This document shows positions 35,301 through 48,066 of a stretch of 64,000 nucleotides of DNA, in pieces (the first letter of the stretch is position 1; every line of letters begins with the position of its first letter). The DNA lies in assembly GCA_963580455.1 (NCBI GenBank), contig OY756969.1:22850760-22914759 (forward strand), in the 5' to 3' direction. The notes below the pieces were generated by a model. The model was given only the letters and a program-made list of their open reading frames with translations. It was not told where the DNA came from and made no database searches. This stretch comes from Euonymus europaeus (lineage: Eukaryota; Streptophyta; Magnoliopsida; Celastrales; Celastraceae). The translations under genes were made by a program, and so were the position numbers.

Positions 35301-37716
35301 GGCGCGAAATGTGGTTTTTTACGTAAACGGTTTTATGAATATCCGTTGACTCCGAGTTTTGAATTCGGTGATTTTTAGCTTGATTTCACACTACTTTTCG
35401 AGCTCTACAATCCTGGTGTGTCGGTTTTTGATTTCAGAACTCGTGGCTAGTAGGTGTCGTTTCACCTAGTTAGGCGCGAATTGTAGTTTCTTTACGTAAA
35501 CGGTTTTATAAATATCCGATGACTCCGAGTTTCGAATTCGGTGATTTTTAGCTTGATTTCACACTACTTTTTCAGCTCTACAATCCTGGCGTTTCGGTTT
35601 TTTATTTCAGAACTCGTGGCTAGTAGGTATCGTTTCAACTAGTTAGGCGCGAATTGTGGTTTCTTTACGTAAACGGTTTTATGAATATTTGTTGACTCCG
35701 AGTTCTGAATTCGGTGATTTTTATCTTGATTTCACACTACTTTTAGGGCTCTAGAATCCTGTCATTTCGGTTTTTGATTTCAGAACTTGTGGCTAGTAGG
35801 TCTCGTTTCAACTAGTAAGCCGAGAAATGTGGTTTTTTACGTAAACGGTTTTATGAATATCCGATGACTCCGAGTTCTGAATTCGGTGATTTTTAGCTTG
35901 ATTTCACACTACTTTTCAAGCTCTACAATCCTGGAAATTCGGTTTTGGATTTTCGAACTCGTGGCTAGTAGGTCTCTTTTCACCTAGTTAGGCGCGAAAT
36001 GTGGTTTTTTACGTAAACGGTTTTATGAATATCCGTTGACTCCGAGTTCTGAATTCGGTGATTTTTAGCTTGATTTCACACTACTTTTCGAGCTCTACAA
36101 TCCCGGTGTGTCGGTTTTTGATTTCAGAACTTCTGGCTAGTAGGTGTCGTTTCACCTAGTTAGGCGCGAATTGTGGTTTCTTTACGTAAACGGTTTTATT
36201 TTTATCCGATGACTCTGAGTTCTGAATTCGGTGATTTTTATCTCGATTTCACACTACTTTTCGAGCTCTACAATCCTGGCATTTCGGTTTTTGATTTCAG
36301 AACTCCTGGCTAGTAGGTCTCGTTTCACCTAGTTAGCCGCGAATTGTGGTTTCTTTACGTAAACGGTTTTATGAATATTTGTTGACTCCGAGTTCTGAAT
36401 TCGTTGATTTTTAGCTTGATTTCACACTACTTTTTGATCTCTACAATCCTGGCGTTTCGGTTTTTGATTTCAGAACTCGTGGCTAGTAGGTGTCGTTTCA
36501 CCTAGTTAGGCGCAAATTGTGGTTTCTTTACGTAAACGGTTTTATGAATATCCGTTGACTCTGAGTTCTGAATTCGGTGATTTTTAGCTTGATTTCACAC
36601 TACTTTTCGAGCTTTACAATGCTGTCATTTCGGTTTTTGATGTCAGAACTCGTGGCTAGTAGGTCTCGTTTCACCTAGTTAGCCGCGAATTATGGTTTCT
36701 TTACGTAAACGGTTTTATGAATATTTGTCGACTCCGAGTTCTAAATTCGGTGATTTTAGCCTGATTTCACACTACTTTTCGATCTCTACAATCCTGGCGT
36801 TTCGGTTTTTGATTTCAGAACTCGTGGCTAGTAGGTCTCGTTTCACCTAGTAAGCCGAGAAATGTGGTTTCTTTACGTAAACGGTTTTATGAATATCCGT
36901 TGACTCTGAGTTCTGAATTCGGTGATTTTTAGCTTGATTTCACACAACTTTTCGAGCTCTACAATCCTGGCGTTTCGGTTTTTGATTTCAGAACTTGTGG
37001 CTAGTGGGTCTCGTTTCACCTAGTTAGCCGCGAATTGGGGTTTTTTACGTAAACGGTTTTATGAATATCCGTTGACTCCGAGTTCTGAATTCGGTGATTT
37101 TTAGCTTAATTTCACACTACTTTTCGAGCCCTACAATCCTGAAATTTCGGTTTTTTGTTTCGGAACTCGTGGCTAGCAGGTCTCGTTTCACCTAGTTAGC
37201 CGAGAAATGCGGTTTCTTTACGTAAACGGTTTTATGAATATCCGTTGACTCGGAGTTCTAAATTCGGTGATTTTTAGCTTGATTTCACACTAATTTTAGA
37301 GCTCTAGAATCCTGGCGTTTCGGTTATTGATTTCAAAACTCGTGGCTAGTAGGTCTCGTTTCACCTAGTTAGCCGCGAATTGTGGTTTCTTTACGTAAAC
37401 GGTTTTATGAATATTTGTTGACTCCGACTTCTGAATTCAGTGATTTTTAGCTTGATTTCACACTATTTTTCGATCTCTACAATCCTTACGTTTCGATTTT
37501 TGATTTCAGAACTCGTGGTTGGTAGGTCTCGTTTCACCTAGTTAGGCGCGAATTGTGGTTTCTTTATGTAAACGGTTTTATGAATATCCGTTGACTCCGA
37601 GTCTGAATTCGGTGACTTTTTGCTTGATTTCACACTACTTTTCGAGCTCTACAATCCTGGAGTTTCGGTTTTTGATTTGAGAACTCGTGGCTAGTAGGTC
37701 TCGTTTCAACTAGTTA
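35301..37716. repeat. Mosaic of about 14 monomers
   Basis: No clean period is seen. The stretch mixes GGTGTGTCGG units, a TTTTATTTTTATCC unit (36192), TTTGTCGACTCC (36724), CGAATTGGGG (37031), and a monomer with TTTGTTGACTCCGACTTCTG and CTTACGTTTCG (37413) that returns at 38621 and 41384. The unit at about 37598 has one T lost in GAGTCTGAATTC. Confidence 0.7.
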
Positions 37717-38062
37717 GGCGCGAATTGTGGTTTCTTTACGTAAACGTTTTTATGAATATCCATTTACTCCGAGTTCTGAATTCGGTGATTTTTAGCTTGA
37801 TTTCACACTACTTTTCGAGCTCTACAATCCTGGCATTTCGGTTTTGGATTTCAGAACTCGTGGCAAGTAGGTCTCGTTTCACCTAGTTAGCCGCGAATTG
37901 TGGTTTCTTTACGTAAACGTTTTTATGAATATCCATTTACTCCGAGTTCTGAATTCGGTGATTTTTAGCTTGATTTCACACTACTTTTCGAGCTCTACAA
38001 TCCTGGCATTTCGGTTTTGGATTTCAGAACTCGTGGCAAGTAGGTCTCGTTTCACCTAGTTA
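37717..38062. repeat. Two adjacent near-identical monomers with CCATTTACTCC
   Basis: Starts are 37717 and 37890, exactly 173 apart. Both have ACGTTTTTATG, CCATTTACTCC, TTTTGGATTTC and GTGGCAAGTAGG. CCATTTACTCC reappears near 41901, 42420, 43110, 54662 and 58112. Confidence 0.88.
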
Positions 38063-38924
38063 GCCGCGAATTGTGGTTTCTTTCCGTAAACGGTTTTATG
38101 AATATTTGTTGACTCCGAGTTCTGAATTCGGTGATTTTTATCTTGATTTCACACTACTTTTAGGGCTCTAGAATCCTGGAGTTTCGGTTTTTTATTTCAA
38201 AACTCGTGGCTAGTAGGTCTTTTTTCACCTAGTTAGCCGCGAATTGTGGTTTTTTACGTAAACGGTTTTATGAATATCCGTTGACTCCGAGTTCTGAATT
38301 CGGTGATTTTTAGCTTGATTTCGCACTACTTTTACAGCTCTAGAATCCTGGCATTTCGGTTTTTGATTTCAAAACTCGTGGCTAGTAGGTCTCGTTTCAC
38401 CTAGTTAGCCGCGAATTGTGGTTTTTTACGTAAACGGTTTTATGAATATCCGATGACTCCGAGTTCTGAATTCGGTGATTTTTAGATTGATTTCACACTA
38501 CTTTTCGAGCTCTACAATCCTGGCGTTTCGGTTTTTGATTTCAGAACTCGTGGCAAGTAGGTCTCGTTTCACCTAGTTAGCCGCGAATTGTGGTTTCTTT
38601 ACGTAAACGGTTTTATGAATATTTGTTGACTCCGACTTCTGAATTCAGTGATTTTTAGCTTGATTTCACACTATTTTTCGATCTCTACAATCCTTACGTT
38701 TCGATTTTTGATTTCAGAACTCGTGGTTGGTAGGTCTCGTTTCACCTAGTTAGGCGCGAATTGTGGTTTCTTTATGTAAACGGTTTTATGAATATCCGTT
38801 GACTCCGAGTCTGAATTCGGTGACTTTTTGCTTGATTTCACACTACTTTTCGAGCTCTACAATCCTGGAGTTTCGGTTTTTGATTTGAGAACTCGTGGCT
38901 AGTAGGTCTCGTTTCAACTAGTTA

Positions 38925-40133
38925 GGCGCGAATTGTGGTTTCTTTACGTAAACGTTTTTATGAATATCCGTTGACTCCGTGTTATGAATTCGATGATTCT
39001 TAGCTTGATTTCACACTACTTTTCGAGTTTTACAATCCTGTCATTTCGGTTTTTGATTTCAGAACATGTGGCTAGTAGGTCTCGTTTAAGCTAGTAAGCC
39101 GAGAAATGTGGTTTCTTTACGTAAACGGTTTTATGAATATCCGATGACTCCGAGTTCTGAATTCGGTGGTTTTTTTCTTGATTTCACAACACTTTTCGAG
39201 CTCTCCAATCCTGTCTTTTCGGTTTTTTATTTCAGAACTCTTGGCTAGTAGGTCTCATTTCACCTAGTTAGGCGCGAATTGTGGTTTCTTTACGTAAACG
39301 GTTTTATGAATATCCGATAACTCCGAGTTCTTAATTCGGTGATTTTTAGCTTGATTTCACACTACTTTTCGAGCTCTATAATCCTGGCGTCTCGGTTTTT
39401 TATTTCAGAACTCGTGGCTAGTAGGTCTTGTTTCATCTAGTTAGGCGCGAATTGCGGTTTCTTTACGTAAACGGTTTTATGAATATTTGTTGACTCCGAG
39501 TTTCGAATTCGGTTATTTTTAGCTTGATTTCATACTACTTTTTGAGCTCTACAATCCTGGCGTTTCGGTTTTTTATTTCAGAACTCGTGGCTAGTAGGTC
39601 TCGTTTCACCTAGTTAGCCGCGAATTGTGGTTTCTTTCCGTAAACGGTTTTATGAATATTTGTTGACTCCGAGTTCTGAATTCGGTGATTTTTATCTTGA
39701 TTTCACACTACTTTTAGGGCTCTAGAATCCTGGAGTTTCGGTTTTTTATTTCAAAACTCGTGGCTAGTAGGTCTTTTTTCACCCAGTTAACCGCGAATTG
39801 TGGTTTTTTACGTAAACGGTTTTATGAATATCCGTTGACTCCGAGTTCTGAATACGGTGATTTTTAGCTTGATTTCGCACTACTTTTACAGCTCTAGAAT
39901 CCTGGCATTTCGGTTTTTGATTTCAAAACTCGTGGCTAGTAGGTCTCGTTTCACCTAGTTAGCCGCGAATTGTGGTTTTCTACGTAAACGGTTTTATGAA
40001 TATCCGTTTACTCCGAGTTCTGAATTCGGTGATTTTTAACTTGATTTCACACTACTTTTCGAGCTCTACAATCCTGGAGTTTCGGTTTTTGATTTGAGAA
40101 CTCGTGGCTAGTAGGTCTCGTTTCAACTAGTTA
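38925..40133. repeat. 7-monomer higher-order repeat, copy 1
   Basis: Units in order carry CGTGTTATGAATTCGATG; CACAACACTTTTCG with CTCTCCAATCC; CCGATAACTCC with GAGTTCTTAATTC; TTTGTTGACTCC with GAGTTTCGAATTC; TTAGGGCTCTAG; and TTACAGCTCTAG. All recur at +1209 (seven units minus two short). The seventh units of the two copies differ. Confidence 0.88.
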
Positions 40134-41342
40134 GGCGCGAATTGTGGTTTCTTTACGTAAACGGTTTTATGAATATCCGTTGACTCCGTGTTATGAATTC
40201 GATGATTCTTAGCTTGATTTCACACTACTTTTCGAGTTTTACAATCCTGTCATTTCGGTTTTTGATTTCAGAACTTGTGGCTAGTAGGTCTCGTTTAAGC
40301 TAGTAAGCCGAGAAATGTGGTTTCTTTACGTAAACGGTTTTATGAATATCCGATGACTCCGAGTTCTGAATTCGGTGGTTTTTTTCTTGATTTCACAACA
40401 CTTTTCGAGCTCTCCAATCCTGTCTTTTCGCTTTTTTATTTCAGAAGTCTTGGCTAGTAGGTCTCATTTCACCTAGTTAGGCGCGAATTGTGGTTTCTTT
40501 ACGTAAACGGTTTTATGAATATTCGATAACTCCGAGTTCTTAATTCGGTGATTTTTAGCTTGATTTCACACTACTTTTCGAGCTCTATAATCCTGGTGTC
40601 TCGGTTTTTTATTTCAGAACTCGTGGCTAGTAGGTCTCGTTTCATCTAGTTAGGCGCGAATTGCGGTTTCTTTACGTAAACGGTTTTATGAATATTTGTT
40701 GACTCCGAGTTTCGAATTCGGTGATTTTTAGCTTGATTTCACACTACTTTTTGAGCTCTACAATCCTGGCGTTTCGGTTTTTTATTTCAGAACTCGTGGC
40801 TAGTAGGTCTCGTTTCACCTAGTTAGCCGCGAATTGTGGTTTCTTTACGTAAACGGTTTTATGAATATTTGTTGACTCCGAGTTCTGAATTCGGTGATTT
40901 TTATCTTGATTTCAAACTACTTTTAGGGCTCTAGAATCCTGGAGTTTCGGTTTTTGATTTCAAAACTCGTGGCTAGTAGGTCTTTTTTCACCTAGTTAGC
41001 CGCGAATTGTGGTTTTTTACGTAAACGGTTTTATGAATATCCGTTGACTCCGAGTTCTGAATTCGGTGATTTTTAGCTTGATTTCGCACTACTTTTACAG
41101 CTCTAGAATCCTGGCATTTCGGTTTTTGATTTCAAAACTCGTGGCTAGTAGGTCTCGTTTCACCTAGTTAGCCGCGAATTGTGGTTTTTTACGTAAACGG
41201 TTTTATGAATATCCGATGACTCCGAGTTCTGAATTCGGTGATTTTTAGATTGATTTCACACTACTTTTCGAGCTCTACAATCCTGGCGTTTCGGTTTTTG
41301 ATTTCAGAACTCGTGGCAAGTAGGTCTCGTTTCACCTAGTTA
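40134..41342. repeat. 7-monomer higher-order repeat, copy 2
   Basis: Six units match 38925 onward at +1209. The seventh (about 41170) is a different type (CCGATGACTCC, TTTTTAGATTG, GGCAAGTAGG) that matches one near 38409, so copy 2 rejoins the older order of the 38 kb region. Confidence 0.85.
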
Positions 41343-42204
41343 GCCGCGAATTGTGGTTTCTTTACGTAAACGGTTTTATGAATATTTGTTGACTCCGACT
41401 TCTGAATTCAGTGATTTTTAGCTTGATTTCACACTATTTTTCGATCTCTACAATCCTTACGTTTCGATTTTTGATTTCAGAACTCGTGGTTGGTAGGTCT
41501 CGTTTCACCTAGTTAGGCGCGAATTGTGGTTTCTTTATGTAAACGGTTTTATGAATATCCGTTGACTCCGAGTCTGAATTCGGTGACTTTTTGCTTGATT
41601 TCACACTACTTTTCGAGCTCTACAATCCTGGCGTGTCGTTTTTTTATTTCAGAACTCGTGGCGAGTAGGTGTCGTTTTACCTAGTTAGGCGCGAATTGTG
41701 GTTTCTTTACGTAAACGGTTTTATGAATATCCGTTGACTCCGAGTTCTGAATTCGGTGATTTTTAGCTTGATTTCGCACTACTTTTACAGCTCTAGAATC
41801 CTGGCGTTTCGGTTTTTGATTTCAAAACTCGTGGCTAGTAGGTCTCGTTTCACCTAGTTAGCCGCGAATTGTGGTTTTTTACGTAAACGGTTTTATGAAT
41901 ATCCATTTACTCCGAGTTCTGAATTCGGTGATTTTTAGCTTGATTTCACACTACTTTTCGAGCTCTACAATCCTGGCATTTCGGTTTTGGATTTCAGAAC
42001 TCGTGGCAAGTAGGTCTCGTTTCACCTAGTTAGCCGCGAAATGTGGTTTTTTACGTAAACGGTTTTATGAATATCCGTTGACTCCGAGTTCTGAATTCGT
42101 TGACTTTTTGCTTGATTTCACACTACTTTTCGAGCTCTACAATCCTGGCGTGTCGTTTTTTTATTTCAGAACTCGTGGCGAGTAGGTGTCGTTTTACCTA
42201 GTTA

Positions 42205-42894
42205 AGCGCGAATTGTGGTTTCTTTACGTAAACGGTTTTATGAATATCCGTTGACTCCGAGTTCTGAATTCGGTGATTTTTAGCTTGATTTCGCACTACT
42301 TTTACAGCTCTAGAATCCTGGCTTTTCGGTTTTTGATTTCAAAACTCGTGGATAGTTGGTCTCGTTTCACCTAGTTAGCCGCGAATTGTGGTTTTTTACG
42401 TAAACGGTTTTATGAATATCCATTTACTCCGAGTTCTGAATTCGGTGATTTTTAGCTTGATTTCACACTACTTTTCGAGCTCTACAATCCTGGCATTTCG
42501 GTTTTGGATTTCAGAACTCGTGGCAAGTAGGTCTCGTTTCACCTAGTTAGCCGCGAAATGTGGTTTTTTACGTAAACGGTTTTATGAATATTCGATGACT
42601 CCGAGTTCTGAATTCGGTGATTTTTAGCTTGATTTCACACTACTTTTCGAGCTCTACAATTCTGGCATTTCGGTTTTTGATTTCAGAACTCGTGGCAAGT
42701 AGGTCTCGTTTCACCTAGTTTGCCGCGAATTGTCGTTTCTTTACGTAAACGGTTTTATGAATATATGGTGACTCCGAGTTCTGAATTCGGTGACTTTTTG
42801 CTTGATTTCACACTACTTTTCGAGCTCTACAATCCTGGCGTGTCGTTTTTTTATTTCAGAACTCGTGGCGAGTAGGTGTCGTTTTACCTAGTTA
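42205..42894. repeat. 4-monomer higher-order repeat, copy 1
   Basis: The order is AAGCGCGAATTG with TCGCACTAC and TTACAGCTCTAG; CCATTTACTCC with TTTTGGATTTC; a GAAATG short unit with TTCGATGACTCC; and TGCCGCGAATTGTCG with ATATGGTGACTCC. Length is 690 bp. A shortened forerunner with three of the units lies at about 41.69-42.2 kb. Confidence 0.88.
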
Positions 42895-43483
42895 AGCGCG
42901 AATTGTGGTTTCTTTACGTAAACGGTTTTATGAATATCCGTTGACTCCGAGTTCTGAATTCGGTGATTTTTAGCTTGATTTCGCACTACTTTTACAGCTC
43001 TAGAATCCTGGCTTTTCGGTTTTTGATTTCAAAACTCGTGGCTAGTTGGTCTCGTTTCACCTAGTTAGCCGCGAATTGTGGTTTTTTACGTAAACGGTTT
43101 TATGAATATCCATTTACTCCGAGTTCTGAATTCGGTGATTTTTAGCTTGATTTCACACTACTTTTCGAGCTCTACAATCCTGGCATTTCGGTTTTGGATT
43201 TCAGAACTCGTGGCAAGTAGGTCTCGTTTCACCTAGTTAGCCGCGAAATGTGGTTTTTTACGTAAACGGTTTTATGAATATTCGATGACTCCGAGTTCTG
43301 AATTCGGTGATTTTTAGCTTGATTTCACACTACTTTTCGAGCTCTACAATTCTGGCATTTCGGTTTTTGATTTCAGAACTCGTGGCAAGTAGGTCTCGTT
43401 TCACCTAGTTTGCCGCGAATTGTCGTTTCTTTACGTAAACGGTTTTATGAATATATGGTGACTCCGAGTTCTGAATTCGGTGA
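42895..43483. repeat. 4-monomer higher-order repeat, copy 2
   Basis: Matches copy 1 at +690 through ATATGGTGACTCC. At about 43484 the last unit switches from GGTGACTTTTTGC to GGTGATTTTTATC and the TTAGGGCTCTAG type, a within-unit changeover. Confidence 0.85.
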
Positions 43484-43584
43484 TTTTTATCTTGATTTCA
43501 CACTACTTTTAGGGCTCTAGAATCCTGTAGTTTCGATTTTTGATTTCAAAACTCGTGGCTAGTAGGTCTTTTTTCACCTAGTTA

Positions 43585-45483
43585 GCCGCGAATTGTGGTT
43601 TTTTACGTAAACGGTTTTATGAATATCCGTTGACTCCGTGTTCTGAATTCGGTGATTTTTAGCTTGATTTCGCACTACTTTTAGAGCTCTAGAATCCTGG
43701 CGTTTCGGTTTTTGATTTCAAAACTCGTGGCTAGTAGGTCTCGTTTCACCTAGTTAGCCGCGAATTGTGGTTTTTTACGTAAACGGTTTTATGAATATCC
43801 GATGACTCCGAGTTCTGAATTCGGTGATTTTTAGCTTGATTTCACACTACTTTTCGAGCTCTACAATCCTGGCGTTTCAGTTTTTGATTTCAGAACTCGT
43901 GGCAAGTAGGTCTCGTTTCACCTAGTTAGCCGCGAATTGTGGTTTCTTTACGTAAACGGTTTTATGAATATTTGTTGACTCCGACTTCTGAATTCAGTGA
44001 TTTTTAGCTTGATTTCACACTATTTTTCAATCTCTACAATCCTTATGTTTCGATTTTTGATTTCAGAACTCGTGGTTGGTAGGTCTCGTTTTCACCTAGT
44101 TAGGCGCGAATTGTGGTTTCTTTACGTAAACGGTTTTATGAATATCCGTTGACTCCGAGTTCTGAATTCGGTGACTTTTTCCTTGATTTCACACTACTTT
44201 TTGAGCTCTACAATCCTGGCGTGTCGTTTTTTTATTTCAGAACTCGTGGTGAGTAGGTGTCGTTTTACCTAGTTAGGCGCGAATTGTGGTTTCTTTACGT
44301 AAACGGTTTTATGAATATCCGTTGACTCCGAGTTCTGAATTCGGTGATTTTTTGCTTGATTTCACACTACTTTTCGAGCTCTACAATCCTGGTGTGTCGG
44401 TTTTTTATTTCAGAACTCGTGGCAAGTAGGTGTCGTTTCACCTAGTTAGGCGCGAATTGTGGTTTCTTTACTTAAACGGTTTTATGAATATCCGATGACT
44501 CCGAGTTCTGAATTCGGTGATTTTTAGCTTGATTTCACACTACTTTTCAAGCTCTACAATCCTGGCATTTCGGTTTTTAATTTCAGAACTCGTGGCTAGT
44601 AGGTCTCGTTTCACCTAGCTAGCCGCGAATTGTGGTTTCTTTACGTAAACGGTTTTATGAATATTTCTTGACTCCGACTTCTGAATTCGGTGATTTTTAT
44701 CTTGATTTCACACTACTTTTAGATCTCTACAATCCTGGCATTTCGATTTTTGATTTCAAAACTCGTGGCTAGTAGGTCTCGTTTCACCTAGTTAGGCGCG
44801 AATTGTAGTTTCTTTACGTAAACGGTTTTATGAATATCCGTTGACTCCGAGTTCTGAATTCGTTGATTTTTAGCTTGATTTCACACTAATTTTCGAGCTT
44901 TACAATCCTGTCATTTCGGTTTTTGATTTCAGAACTTGTGGCTAGTGGGTCTCGTTTCACCTAGTTAGCCGCGAATTGTGGTTTTTTACGTAAACGGTTT
45001 TATGAATATCCGTTGACTCCGAGTTCTGAATTCGGTGATTTTTAGCTTGATTTCACACTACTTTTCGAGCTCTACAATCCTGGCATTTTGGTTTTTGATT
45101 TCAGAACTCGTTGCTAGTAGTTCTCGTTTCACCTAGTTAGCCGCGAATTGTGGATTTTACGTAAACGGTTTTATGAATATCCGATGACTCCGAGTTCTGA
45201 ATTCGGTGATTTTTAGATTGATTTCACACTACTTTTTGAGCTCTACAATCCTGGAATTTTGGTTTTTGATTTCAGAACTCGTGGCAAATAGGTCTCGTTT
45301 CACCTAGTTAGCCGCGAATTGTGGTTTCTTTACGTAAACGGTTTTATGAATATTTGTTGACTCCGACTTCTGAATTCGGTGATTTTTAGCTTGATTTCAG
45401 ACTACTTTTCGAGCTCTAAAATCCTGGCATTTCGGTTTTTGATTTCAGAACTTGTGGCTAGTGGGTCTCGTTTCACCTAGTTA
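43585..45483. repeat. Mosaic of about 11 monomers
   Basis: Includes TTTGTTGACTCCGACTTCTG (43970), GTCGTTTTTTTATTTC units, TTCAAGCTC, TTTCTTGACTCCGACTTCTG (44664) and GTAGTTTC with CTAATTTTCGAGC. The series from TTTCTTGACTCC onward returns near 50871, 57.25 and 59.84 kb. One unit near 44090 has an extra T (CGTTTTCACC). Confidence 0.7.
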
Positions 45484-46516
45484 GCCGCGAATTGTGGTTT
45501 TTTACGTAAACGGTTTTATGAATATCCGTTGACTCCGAGTTCTGAATTCGGTGATTTTTAGCTTGACTTCACACTACTTTTCGAGCTCTACAATCCTGGC
45601 ATCTCGGTTTTTTATTTCAGAACTCGTGGCTAGTAGGTCTCGTTTCACCTAGTTAGGCGCGAATTGCGGTTTCTTTACGTAAACGGTTTTATGAATATCC
45701 GTTGACTCCGAGTTGAATTCGGCGATTTTTAGCTTGATTTCAGACTACTTTTCGAGCTCTAAAATCTTGGCGTTTCGGTTTTTGATTTCAGAACTTGTGG
45801 CTAGTGGGTCTCGTTTCATCTAGTTAGCCGCGAATTGTGGTTTTTTACGTAAACGGTTTTATGAATATCCGTTGACTCCGAGTTCTGAATTCGAGGATTT
45901 TTAGCTTGACTTCACACTACTTTTCGAGCTCTACAATCCTGTTGTTTTGGTTTTTGATTTCAGAACTCGTGGATAGTAGGTCTCGTTTCACCTAGTTAGC
46001 CACGAATTGTGGTTTCTTTACGTAAACGCTTTTATGAATATCCGTTGACTCCGAGTTCTGAATTCGGTGATTTTTAGCTTGATTTCACACTACTTTACGA
46101 GCTCTTCAATCCTGATATTTCGGTTTTTGATTTCAGAACTCGTGGCTAGTAGGTCTCGTTTAACCTAGTTAGGCGCGAAATATGGTTTCTTTACGTAAAC
46201 GGTTTTATGAATATCCGTTGACTCTGAGTTCTGAATTCTGTGATTTTTAGCTTGATTTCACACTACTTTTAGAGCTCTAGAATCCTGGCGTTTCGGTTTT
46301 TGATTTCAAAACTCGTGGCTAGTGGGTCTCGTTTCACCTAGTTAGCCGTGAATTGTGGTTTTTTACGTAAACGGTTTTATGAATATCCGTTGACTCCGAG
46401 TTCTAAATTCGGTGATTTTTAGCTTGATTTCACACTACTTTTCGAGCTCTACAATCCTCGCAATTCGGTTTTGTATTTCCGAACTCGTGGCTAGTAGGTC
46501 TCGTTTAACCTAGTTA
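45484..46516. repeat. 6-monomer segment of a 9-mer, copy 1
   Basis: Marks in order are CTTGACTTCACAC with GGCATCTCGG; GAGTTGAATTCGGCG (CT lost); CTGTTGTTTTGG with GTGGATAG; ACGCTTTTATG with TACGAGCTCTTC; GAAATATGG with GAATTCTGTG; and CCTCGCAATTCGG. They return at +1549/1550. Confidence 0.88.
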
Positions 46517-47032
46517 GCGGCGAATTGTGGTTTCTTTACATAAACGGTTTTATGAATATCCGTTGACTCCGAGTTCTGAATTCGGTGATTTTTAGCTTGA
46601 TTTCTCACTACTTTTCGATCTCTACAATCCTGTCATTTCGGTTTTTGATTTCGGGACTCGTGGCTAGTAGGTCTCGTTTCAGCTAGTAAGCCGAGAAATG
46701 TGGTTTTTTACGTAAACGGTTTTATGAATATCCGATGACTCCGAGTTCTGAATTCGGTGGTTTTTAGCTTGATTTCACACTACTTTTCGAGCTCTACAAT
46801 CCTGGCGTCTCGGTATTTTATATCAGAACTCGTGGCTAGTAGGTCTCGTTTCACCTAGTTAGGCGCGAATTGCGGTTTCTGTACGTAAACGGTTTTATGA
46901 ATATCCGTTGACTCCGAGTTGAATTCGGTGATTTGTAGCTTGATTTCAGACTACTTTTCGAGCTCTAAAATCCTGGCGTTTCGGTTTTTGATTTCAGAAC
47001 TTGTGGCTAGTGGGTCTCGTTTCACCTAGTTA

Positions 47033-48066
47033 GCCGCGAATTGTGGTTTTTTACGTAAACGGTTTTATGAATATCCGTTGACTCCGAGTTCTGAATTCGG
47101 TGATTTTTAGCTTGACTTCACACTACTTTTCGAGCTCTACAATCCTGGCATTTCGGTTTTTTATTTCAGAACTCGTGGCTAGTAGGTATCGTTTCACCTA
47201 GTTAGGCGCGAATTGCGGTTTCTTTACGTAAACGGTTTTATGAATATCCGTTGACTCCGAGTTGAATTCGGCGATTTTTAGCTTGATTTCAGACTACTTT
47301 TCGAGCTCTAAAATCTTGGCGTTTCGGTTTTTGATTTCAGAACTTGTGGCTAGGGGGTCTCGTTTCATCTAGTTAGCCGCGAATTGTGGTTTTTTACGAA
47401 AACGGTTTTATGAATATCCGTTGACTCCGAGTTCTGAATTCGATGATTTTTAGCTTGACTTCACACTACTTTTTGAGCTCTACAATCCTGTTGTTTTGGT
47501 TTTTGATTTCAGAACTCGTGGATAGTTGGTCTCGTTTCACCTAGTTAGCCACGAATTGTGGTTTCTTTACGTAAACGCTTTTATGAATATCCGTTGACTC
47601 CGAGTTCTGAATTCGGTGATTTTTAGCTTGATTTCACACTACTTTACGAGCTCTTCAATCCTGATATTTCGGTTTTTGATTTCAGAACTCGTGGCTAGTA
47701 GGTCTCGTTTAACCTAGTTAGGCGCGAAATATGGTTTCTTTACGTAAACGGTTTTATGAATATCCGTTGACTCCGAGTTCTGAATTCTGTGATTTTTAGC
47801 TTGATTTCACACTACTTTTAGAGCTCTAGAATCCTGGCATTTCGGTTTTTGATTTCAAAACACGTGGCTAGTAGGTGTCATTTCACCTAGTTAGCCGCGA
47901 ATTGTGGTTTCTTTACGTAAACGGTTTTATGAATATCCGTTGACTCCGAGTTCTGAATTCGGTGATTTTTAGCTTGATTTCACACTACTTTTCGAGCTCT
48001 ACAATCCTCGCAATTCGGTTTTGGATTTCCGAACTCGTGGCTAGTAGGTCTCTTTTCACCTAGTTA
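47033..48066. repeat. 6-monomer segment of a 9-mer, copy 2
   Basis: Same six units as 45484-46516. Between the copies (46517-47032) lie three units (TTTACATAAACGG; AAGCCGAGAAATG with GGTATTTTATATC; TTTCTGTACG with GAGTTGAATTCGGTG), which complete the nine-unit period. Confidence 0.88.
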